Assembly: GCF_900324465.2 (NCBI RefSeq)
Contig: NC_046627.1
Span: 12,636,967-12,700,966, forward strand
Origin: Anabas testudineus
Lineage: Eukaryota > Chordata > Actinopteri > Anabantiformes > Anabantidae
Direction of reading: 5' to 3'
DNA length: 64,000 nucleotides
Below are positions 1-9,900 of this stretch, in pieces. Within the stretch, counting starts at the first letter, position 1. Each line of letters opens with the position of its first letter. Both the position numbers and the translations under genes were made by a program. The notes under the pieces were generated by a model. It searched no databases. It was not told the DNA's origin and saw only the letters and a program-made list of their open reading frames with translations.

Positions 1-1640
1 AATAAATACCTGTGAACAAATGAACACCTTGTGTCCGTGATACCTTATGGGGAGTGACAGTCATTAGCACCTGTAATACTGTATGTAATAGAGATGATAT
101 TGTTTGTTTGTTTGTTTGTTGTTGTTGTTGTTGTTTTTTCAATATAATGGGCATGAATGGAATCTGAACGGTGGCTCTTGGCGGGAAACCAGAGTCAGAT
201 TGACCTCAGGGTAAACTAAATCAGAGCTCTGTATACAGAGCTACGCTAATCATACTGTGAATATATCTGAACACACTGTGATTTGTTTGATTATTTATAA
301 TGTACAGGTTCAAACATTGCCAGGCACTAAATCTAAACAACTTGCACCTTAATGATCTATGAACAGGTAAAAGTAGAATCAGTAGAACTAATTTCACAGA
401 TCGATCAGCTCCTCTGACTTTGACAGCATGAGTTTCAGTTGTGTGTTACTCAGCCACACCATCAGCAGTTTCACTTTATTATTTTTGTTTTTATCTCTGG
501 GCAACTCAGCATGCAGTGAAAAACCCCAGTGGTTTCACTTGAGGTTTACCTAACACTTGACTGTACTACGGGTGGCGATGAGTCGTTATAAACTAACCTT
601 ACCGTGTTTCCCCTTGAATATCTGGATGCTGATGTAGCTTTCAATCACGAGTCTCAGATGAGAAAAGTGTCTTACTCATGGACAACAGATACCATTGTAC
701 CAACTGTTGCACAGCTGCCCCCAAGTGGAAGAAATGCAAAGAATGTAAAGTGACAGTTTACATTCTTTTTTTTTTTTACATTTATATATATATATTCTGT
801 CCTATTTAATAACACATTAATTTCTGAGACTTTCATCCGGGTATTTCCCACAGCTATAAATAGTTTTATATTAGAAATCTCCACTAATAAAAAGAGCCAA
901 CAAAGAGCGTAGGTTGAGGAAAGGCTTTTTTTTTAATCTTCTAGTTTTAGTTTTTATATAATAGACCAGAATAGCTGTTCCATTATGTAATGTTTGTGTT
1001 GTAAAGAGCAGGGCTGGAGGCTGGAGGAGGAGCTTATAGGTAGGACAAGGTTCAGGTATGAACTGTCACACACAATACCTGACCTCATTCCTGATTAGTT
1101 ATGCCTGGTAACAGCTGTTTGTCTGTATAAAGGTGCACAGGTGGAGTAGCTTCATATTAAAGATATGTGTTTAATAATTTGATGTTGCTATATGGCTGTT
1201 TCCTTTCTTTTTTTTTACATGTTTAAATACTAGTCACTATCAGACCAGTTGTCGTCCAGTTCAACTAATAACTTAGCTGTCTGGCTTTTTATACTGTATA
1301 TCACCAGTGGGTCAGTGGGTCAAAAACATTTACTTCTAAAATTCTGTTAAGTGTTATTCGAAAATATCTACCCTATGAGACAATAATCAATAACGCATTA
1401 TATCACACATAAAAATCGTAGATTCAAAGCTTATGGGATAAACGTGTCGTTTATAATGAGTATAATTATATATATATATATATTTTTTTATTATTTATAT
1501 ATGTATATATATATATAAATTTGTTTGTTTGTTTGTTTTTTTTCCAAAACAAAAGTTTCGTAAATATTGGTGTTCAATTCTGGGCACTGTCAAATGAAGC
1601 ATTATTCGGGGAAATACCTCTAAAAATACTTTTACGTAAC
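1..1640. other. Upstream flank of P1, no gene seen
   Basis: AT-rich non-coding DNA with a TTTG/TTG simple repeat near 103-136 and TA-rich tracts near 1465-1515. Homologous to the flanks of P2 (about 24900-25980) and P3 (31662-34080). Relative to P3 it lacks about 0.85 kb (the 32191-33045 equivalent), joined near position 438. The short reading frame at 672-884 has no recognisable domain. Confidence 0.75.
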
Positions 1641-1788
1641 AATGACGTCATACACGTTAAACGCTAATGTCGTCATTGCGTAACGTCGCTGCCATGGAGA
1701 CACAACACGAGTCGGGTATTTAAACCGTCGTCCAGGAAGTCCTCGTCAGTCTGATCAGTGACTTCACGGAGGCAGCTGCTCTGTTAAC
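1641..1788 (+). promoter_or_regulatory. P1 core promoter with CRE and TATA-like box
   Basis: A perfect palindromic CRE, TGACGTCA, lies at 1643-1650. A second CpG-rich block (GTCGTCATTGCGTAACGTCG) lies near 1669-1688. A TATA-like TATTTAAA at 1717-1724 lies 65 bases before the ATG at 1789, implying a 5' UTR of roughly 40 bases. The TATA-like box and downstream leader are shared with P2 and P3, but the CRE is present only here. Factor binding is inferred from motif identity alone. Confidence 0.6.
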
Positions 1789-3869
1789 ATGCTCACATCT
1801 ATGGTGGATTTTAAAGATTTCAGCTCAACTCTTTCCCTTGTGACTGTTTTCCTCTTCTTCACTTTCTTCTGGACTCCGGCTAAAGGTAACGTTACATTAA
1901 TACTTTACTAATGCTCAGTATGATTAAGCTAGTTAGCATTAGCTTAGCTAATTTTACCCACTTGCTGCTTTGAGGTTCAACTTGTCACCGTGCTCAACAT
2001 CCCGTTTGTATAACTGTAGTTTCATATGATTGTCTGTATATTGTATATGTTAACTAACAAAAGTACTTAACAAGTAACCGCCAGCTACTACAGGGTGTTT
2101 TATGATCTAGCTCAAGTTGACTGTGATGCTAGTGTTGCTCATAGTTTCAAATGAATGAGTCTCATTTTGGAAAACAGTGGGAAGTCCTTCTTAAAAACAC
2201 AGTTTACCAAATATGAACCTAATGAAAACAACTCTGTATGAGGGATTTATTGTCCTTGATATTATTCTGAAGATTGTTTTAATACATCGTTTCAAGAGTA
2301 TTTAACAAAATTCTAACCAAAATAATTAATAAATCAAGAAAACAACAGATACCCTGGTTTTAAAACAACCATTAAAAAATAGCAAAAGTACAAACATTGT
2401 AATGTTAAAAGAAGCTTGGGCTACAGTTGGAATAAACTTGGTGGATTAGTTTCCAGACTTGCGGCACTTTTCAGATGTTTTAATTTTCCATCTGTTTTCC
2501 AGCTCTTCCAGTTCAGCCTCAGGTGATTGGGTCACTTCAACCAATAACCTCTGCCCCAGGTGATGACGTCATCCTGCCCTGCCACCTGGAGCCTCAGTTC
2601 AATGTAGAGGGTCTGACAGTGGAGTGGTCCAAGCCTGACCTCAAACCTGATCCCTCCGACCGGCTGAGCCGGGTCGAGTACGTCCACCTCTACCGGGACA
2701 GACGAGAAGTCACGGACATGAAGCTTCCGTCGTACGTCAGCAGGACGAGTCTGTTCACAGACGACCTGAAACATGGAAACATATCACTGAAGATCAGCAA
2801 CGTGACGCTTGCTGATACCGGGAGATACAGATGTTTCATCCCCAAGTTGAGAAGCAGAGTGAAGCAGGCGATAGTCGAACTTGTTGTTGGTGAGTGAAAA
2901 TGTTGACGTGTTGTTTATTGGTTCAGATTTGACTGTTGGCTGTTCTAGTTTTACTAAATCAGTGGCAGTAATGTTGACGTAACTTAAAGCTGCTGTTTTG
3001 TCTGTTGCTGTTAAGTTCTAATCATGTTAAATTTTGTTTTTTTTCTAGATCCAAACTATGTTAAAATGGGGACAACAGAGACAGAACTGAGACTCACAGA
3101 TCTACAAACTCCAGGTCCAAATAAGGAGATGGACCTTATGGGTGAGGAAACATTCAGTCTGGTGGGCTAAATTATTAATGCTGACACTGAACCAAATTAT
3201 ATCCTTTGAATAACGCCAACAGTAGATTTCACCTTTTCATTTATTAAATTTTTTTATTTTCTTCTGCAGGTCGACCAAGTCGGAGCCATCTGATCCCAAT
3301 TGTTCTTGTCTGTATTGTGCTGATCTTGAGTGGTGGAGCCTGTGGATATTTACTAAAACACAACTTCCAGGGAACAAAATGTAAGTCAGACAAGAAGAAT
3401 ACATATTGCTTCCTCGGCCAGCTTCCAAACTCTGACCTTTCTCTAAGCAGCTGCTTCCAGCAGAACGTCCTCACACTGATTAAAAATGCAGAAGAGGTTC
3501 TTGACATGCAAAAACAAATGATTGTATCTAGTAGTCTGAACTTATTCACCCAGCAGGTGTCTTTCTATTTTTGACTTCTTCTCTTGGAGAGAAGTTGCCC
3601 AGACTCATTTTGAAAACAATCTCCAACCTAGTTTAATTAGAAAACGTTAAAACAAACAAGCATTTTATCTTTAAACACTGCACTTTGCTTTATAGATGTA
3701 GTCAAATGAAAACTGTAAATGCATCATTAGTGCCAACCTTCATATGCCGTCTGATCAGCGGATGCTGTGTTAACAGCGCTGTCAATGTGTGTAAAAGGTC
3801 TAGTAGTAATATTTGTTTTCTTCATCCACAGCTCTCATGAAGTCTGCAGCTGTGCCGAACGCTGGATGA
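1789..3869 (+). CDS. P1: single-IgV butyrophilin/B7-like type I membrane protein
   Basis: Five coding exons with GT-AG borders: 1789-1885, 2503-2889, 3049-3141, 3270-3380, 3832-3869; 726 nt, 241 residues. Exon 1 is a hydrophobic leader (rich in F, L, V, ending TPAK). Exon 2 is an IgV domain with Cys59, Trp74, Cys143 and the DTGRYRC motif, plus two N-glycosylation sites (NIS, NVT). Exon 3 is a 31-residue polar stalk. Exon 4 carries the transmembrane segment (about residues 199-221, no charged residue inside). Exon 5 adds a tail ending AAVPNAG. All internal junctions are phase 1. The V domain resembles MOG/butyrophilin, but there is no IgC or B30.2 domain and no ITIM. It probably acts at the cell surface as a ligand or modulator; the partner is unknown. 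It is convergent with A1. Confidence 0.85.
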
Positions 3870-5080
3870 ACACAGATCCCCCTGGAAAAAGGCAACTGAA
3901 GTATTTGGAGGTCTCTGAATCCTCATGTCTACATAAGCTTTTTACACATGAACAGCGTTATTTACTAAATTTACTTTGACTGTTTCCTGTGGAAAGAATC
4001 TTTGTGGAACCTCAGTGTATTTTACAGCAGTCTTTGTTTAGTAGAGGACATTTTAAAGATGGACCAGAGATGACAGCTACTCTACTCACTCCAGAGAGAG
4101 ATGTCCTGGACACAATAAGACAAAGGATTCGTTCAGTTTTGGATTCATCCAGCCACATAGCTTGTGATCGTCAGTACCGACGATGTTGGAGGATGATAAC
4201 TGAGATTTTTTTGTATGTTTAACTGGATTGGATATGGATTATCCACTAAATGATTGTTTTTAAGCTCCTTTTCCAAAACTAACTGAATAGTGCACTGTAA
4301 ATCATGGAGATGTCCACGACATCAGACATTTCATTCATGGATTATTTAAGTTTTTACAGATAGCAAGTTGAAACACAGACTTACAAAGTCAATATAAGCT
4401 ATTTGGGAAAGCAAGGAAAATGTACCTTTAACCAGAGACTCATCATTCATCTCCAATGAGCTATTTTTGACTATTTACGGTTGGTTTAGTGAGAAAATAG
4501 GACTGATTTTAAATTAATATATGAATAAAACGGCATGTATTTGGTCAGGAATTAAATGTGTTTACTGAACTGTATGAATTCCACTGTACTCAGGAACATT
4601 TTTGTCTATGTTCTGTTATTAACACCAGAGTTACACCTTTTGTTTACATTTTGTGATGCTAAAAGTGTAGTTTTATATATTTGACCAGTTTACATACTAC
4701 TTAAGTATTAGTTTCTGAGAAGTTTCTGCTGGTGACATTAAAACCCAGAACAAAGCACACTGGTTCATCACTCATTTAAATCCCACTTTAAATGATTAAA
4801 CCATCATTCAGAGGAGGGTGGTTTCTGTTGGGATGTTTTGTGGTCGTCTCTCCTCACGCCTCGCGTCTCAAACATTACATTTAGGTTGAGGCCCCAGTTG
4901 TCTGGCAAGTGTGATTTAGAGCCGAGTTTCAAGTTTAATGTTTCCTGTGTTGCTCTGTTTATATGAATATTGGTCCAAAAAAGCTAATTTCCTTGTTTGG
5001 TCACAACCTCTTTGCACTTTTCACTCTTAGAAACTAATTTAAGTAGTTGTGTTTTGTAGGGGATTTCAATAAAAATCCCC
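3870..5080 (+). other. P1 3' UTR
   Basis: Non-coding sequence after the P1 stop. AATAAA signals occur at 4524-4529 and 5068-5073. Small open frames at 3767-3979 and 3989-4222 overlap or follow the last exon and show no domain. The same UTR follows P3. A shorter homologous piece lies near 31540-31660, after P2. Confidence 0.6.
5059..5080 (+). terminator. Poly(A) signal displayed in a hairpin loop (P1)
   Basis: The inverted repeat GGGGATTT (5059-5066) and AAATCCCC (5073-5080) encloses a 6-base loop in which AATAAA begins (5068-5073). It is repeated exactly at 37488-37509 after P3. The stem is visible in the sequence; its role in 3'-end processing is inference. Confidence 0.5.
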
Positions 5081-6029
5081 TAGCAGTACTAAAATGCTGA
5101 AAGTATATTTGTGTGCTTTTATTTATTTATTATTTAACTAAATTAATTAATGTGTTTTTCTGTATTTTGCACTTAAATTCTGCTCTTTGACATGTTTATA
5201 CATGATTGTGTTTATTGTGTCATTGTATGGTCTGATCTCTGTGCTCAGAATCGTTAGATGAAAACTGTGAAACAAAAGCACTAAACTAAAACCACTGTTA
5301 TGTGAACATGGGTTCAAAGATAAATATATCATAATGTCATGTTTAAGTTTTTTAAATTGCTGGCTCCAAAAGAATCTGTACTAAATTATTTTCTCTACAG
5401 ATAAAATTTAATGACAATGAAAATATCTGAATGTCAGATGTCACTACAGATAAAATATTTATTTAGCAAATGTTGTGTTGTTGTGTGGCTCCCTCTAGTG
5501 TTCGCTTACACTAAGTAGAGTGTTGTGAAAATTGGATGAGGTTCATTTTTGATGTTTTGCCTTTTTGCTCCTGAGAAAGTGGTGGAGGAAGTATTAAGAT
5601 CTTAACTGAAAGTACAAATACCACACTGAGGAAATATTGCATTTCAGATCTTTAATATAGTTACAAAAATGTGTGAGAAATCTGAGAAATCACATTCTAG
5701 ATGTAAAGAAATAAACATATTGCTAAAAAACTCAACTCTGTTCACCAACATGTTAAATGCTATGATGGAAAAAATCTTTAGTTCAAATTCCAGTGATGTA
5801 CATGTTGGTTCAGGTATTTTAAATTCTAAACAAAGTTTGTTCCAACAGGTTAATCAGTACATCAGCATACTTTCTAAAAACAGTGTTTTCCTGTAGCTGT
5901 AGCACCCAAAGAGGTCGTTAGGAAGAGTTAAAAACATATAAAACCAAAAGGAGAAATGGAAATGACCCCCTGATATTTGTTACAGCATCCCGACATCAGA
6001 CACCAGTATTGCATACATTCATACTGGTG
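5081..6029. other. P1-A1 intergenic spacer, no gene seen
   Basis: AT-rich spacer between convergent genes. The part from about 5400 on recurs in the A3, A4, A5 and A7 units (near 19690, 37820, 47890, 59380), so it belongs to the class A unit. The open frame at 5669-5896 is retained after P3 but lacks a recognisable domain and reads as chance. Confidence 0.6.
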
Positions 6030-6713
6030 TACACTGCACAGTTGCAAGAAAAAGTAATAGAACAATCTTCTGCATAAATATGTCGTGAATATCAACCAAC
6101 ACAATATTTGTCAGCAGATGAAAACACAAACAATCATCCTTCTTGTCTTTATTGAACACAAACATTAAACCTACCGAGGTATGGTGGAAAGAGTAAATGA
6201 ACCTTACGATGTCACTTAACTTCAACTGAAGTCAGATGTTAGCAAACCTGGAGTCCAATCAATGAAATGAGAATTGGGATGGAGGTGTGGTATAGAGCTT
6301 GACTTATAAAAACACAAAAAATCTCCACAGAAGTGAGCACCCAGCCAAGATGGACGCACAATACTAACTCCTCTGTTTGTGTGTGAGTAGAATAGCATGA
6401 TCAGAGAACGGTGTACCGACATGAAACCATCAACACAGCAGTATGGTGGAGGGAGCATGATGGTCTGGGGCAGTGGAGTGGAAAATAAATTCCTAAGTTT
6501 ATCAGTATGATGTCAGGGTGGCTGTACTTAAACTGAAGCTTAGAGGAACCTGGATGATGCAGAAGTCATTCTACTAGAATGACTCCTCCTCTGGAAGTGG
6601 TCCAGTCCAGATCTGAAGCAGACCTGTGAGGATCCAAATTTCCTCTTTGTACAGGTCTAATCCGCAGCTACAGGAAGAGCTTGACTGAGGTTATTGCAGC
6701 CAAAGGTTTACTG
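6030..6713 (+). mobile_element. Tc1/mariner-like remnant (A1 unit)
   Basis: A left-end-like stretch (GCAAGAAAAAGTAATAG near 6044) resembles terminal repeats of fish Tc1 elements. Near 6440-6470 the + strand carries a degenerate relative of the Tc1 transposase stretch GGGSMMVWG. No usable transposase frame remains. Homologous remnants lie near 20330-20870, 38460-39140, 48415-49080 and 59900-60560, always just 3' of a class A gene, so the insertion predates the array. Confidence 0.5.
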
Positions 6714-6949
6714 TCACTGTTTTATTTAGTCTCTCTTCCATCACTCTGTATGTTTAAAGGGTGTTTTGAGTAAAGACACAAACACTCGTGACTGTTTGTG
6801 TTTCATCAACTTAGAAATATCATTTTCATATCTGTAACATTAGTAAAGTTCAGATCACAGTCTGTGACCAATTCCTACAGAAAACCAGGAAACTGAAGAT
6901 AGTTCTCATGTTTTCTTGCAACTCTCAGTCTGTCTTTCTACTGTAGATG

Positions 6950-9900
6950 TTAAACCAACTGCTGAATTTCACTTTGCATCTTACTTCTTTTCTTTTCCGT
7001 GTATGAAGAAGATGTTGAAGACCTCCATCCTCTTGTGACTTTCCACAAACTGAAATGACAAAGAATTGAAGCTGACGTTAGAACAAGGAAATAAATGAGC
7101 ATTAAATACTTAGTGACAGCTGAACTAGTTTAACTTAATCTTGACTTGTTCTGATACTTTCTTATTAAAAAAACTGCTCAAGCATAAGCATCATTATCAT
7201 TATGAATCTCAGCAGACAGGAGTAATGCAAGAAGGAACATGAGTGCATGTTTAAATATGCATAAATAATGTTAAATAAAACAGATTTGGGAAAACCTGCA
7301 ACACATTCGAATGCTTAACGTATCAGTTTTACCATATGAAAATCAAAGTACATCCAATGCAAACAGCAGCGATGATGAGAAGAGTAGTAAAGTCTGGATC
7401 TGAGGTGAAATAAACTGAAATGATAAAACATGATATTTATATTTCAAACTTAAACATAGATTAAATGTAGAACTGAAAACACTTTGTATTTGTTATTTTT
7501 ACATTTAACAACTATCTGTGTCTCTCTGGTCTGGTTGATGTTTCTCTGTTGGACTCTACAGATGATGTTGTTGCTGTGTCTCTTCTCCACAGTCACTCTG
7601 CTGCTGACAGTATAGAGGTCATCAGGACCTCTGACTGTCTCTGTAGGTCCAGCAGAGAGGATCTTTCCCTCAGCGTCCAGCCACAACAGCTCAGGCTCTG
7701 GATACCAGCCTTTAGACTCACACTGTAGAACCAGTCTTCCACTAGTATTTGAAATAACCTCTATGGACGGTGTAGAGACAGAACCTGGTGGCAGGAGAGG
7801 AAACAAATCCCAGTGACTTGTGGACGGAGCATTTTCATCTATACACAATCTGATTTATGTTAACGTCTTCTTCTCTTTCGGCTTTTCCCATCAGGGGTCG
7901 CCACAGCGAATCATCCTTCTCCACCTAACTCTATCATGGGCATCTTCTACCCTAACATTAGCCAACCTCATGTCCTCTGTTAAGACATCCATATATCTCC
8001 TCTTTGGCCGTCCTCTTGTCCTCCTGCCTGGCAGCTCCATCTCCAACATCCTTCTACCAATATATTCACTATCCCTCCTCTGAACATGTCCAAACCATCT
8101 CAGTCTGGCCTCTCTGACTTTGTCGCTAACACAGGCAACGTGAGCCGTCCCTCTGATGTACTCGTTCCTTATTCTGTCTAACCTGGTCACTCCTAAGGAG
8201 AACCTCAACATCTTCATCTCTGCTACCTCCATCTCAGCCTCTTGTCTCTTTCTCACTGCTACCGTCTCTAACCCATAGAGCAGAGCTGGTCTCACCACTG
8301 TCTTGTAGACCTTTCCTTTGAGTCTTGCTGACACTCTTCTGTCACACAACACTCCTGACACTTTCCTCCACCCGCTCCAACCTGCCTGCACTCGCCTCTT
8401 CACCTCTTTTCCACACTCTCCATCACACTGAACTGTTGACCCCAAGTACTTAAACTCCTGTACCTTCTTCACCTCAGCCCCCTGTAACCTAACGCTTCTA
8501 CCTGGATCCCTCTCGTTCAGACACATGTATTCTGTCTTACTACGACTGACCTTCATGCCTCTTCTTTCCAGGGCAAACCTCCACCTCTCCAGCTGTTCCT
8601 CTACCTGCTCTCTACTCTCACTGCAAATTACAATGTCATCCGCAAACATCATTGTCCAGGGAGATTCCTGTCTGACCTCATCTGTCAGCCTGTCCATCAG
8701 CATAGCAAACAAAAAGGGACTCAAAGCTGATCCTTGGTGTAGTCCCACCTCCACCTTGAACTCCTCTGTCTGACCTACAGCACATCTCACCACCATCATA
8801 CTTCTCTCATACATGTCCTGAACTAGTCTGACGTACTTCTCTGCCACTCCCGACGACCTCATACAGTACCACAGCTCCTCACTCGGCACCCTGTCATACG
8901 CCTTCTCTAAATCTACAAAGACACAATGCAGCTCCTTCTGACCATCTCTGTACTTTTCCATCAACATTCTCAAAGCAAAAATGGCATGAAACCATACTGC
9001 TGCTCACAAATCTCCACCTTCTTCCTAAGCCTGGCTTCCACTACTCTTTCCCACAGCTTCATTGTGTGGCTCATCAACTTTATTCCTCTGTAGTTGCTGC
9101 AGTTCTGCGTGTCACCCTTGTTCTTAAAGATCGGAACCAGAACGCTTCTCCTCCATTCCTCAGGCATCTTCTCACTCTCTAGAATCCTATTGAACAAACT
9201 CGTTAGAAACTCCACTGCTGTCTCTCCTAAGCACTTCCACACCTCCACAGGTATGTCATCAGGACCAACACCCTTTCCACTCTTCATCCTTTTCAGAGCC
9301 TTCCTAACCTCATCCTTTCCAATCTCTTCTATTTCCTGCTCCACAACATCAACATCTTCCTCTCTTCTTTCCCTATCATTTTCCTCATTCATCAGATCCT
9401 CAAAATACTCCTTCCATCTTTTCTGCACACTCTCCTGGGTTGTTAGCACCTTTCCATCTCTGTCCTTAATCACCCTTACCTGTTGCACATCCTTCCCATC
9501 TCTATCTCTCTGTCTGGCTAGCCTGTACAAGTCCTTCTCTCCTTCCTTTGTGTCTAACCTGTCATACAGCTCATCGTAAGCTTTCTGTTTGGCCTTTGCC
9601 ACCTCCCTCTTCACTCTACGCTGTGCTTCCTTGTACTCCTGTCTACTTTCCTCAGTCCTTTCTACATCACACTTCCTTCTAGCTAACTTCTTCCTCTGGA
9701 CGCATTCCTGTACTTCCTCATTCCACCAAGTGTCTTTACCTTCTTTCCTCTTTCCAGATGACACACCTAGCACCTTCCTACCTGTTTCCCTGATAACTTC
9801 TGCTGTGGTTTCCCAGTCATCTGGAAGCTCATCCTGACCACCCAGAACCTGTCTCAACTTCTGCCTGAATTCCTCACAAGTTTCTTCATTCTTTAGCTTC

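Noticed and set aside
2532-2774. - strand frame opposite the P1 IgV exon (and its copy at 34975-35217)
   Set aside because: Antisense shadow of the GC-richer IgV exon; no splice or start context.
5669-5896. Possible small gene of 75 codons, kept at 38098
   Set aside because: Conservation reflects the recent block duplication; no domain, and frames are broken in the older unit copies near 19960 and 48140.
6561-6582. Palindrome AGTCATTCTACTAGAATGACT as an operator-like site
   Set aside because: It lies inside the Tc1-like remnant and recurs with it; more likely transposon sequence than a regulatory site.
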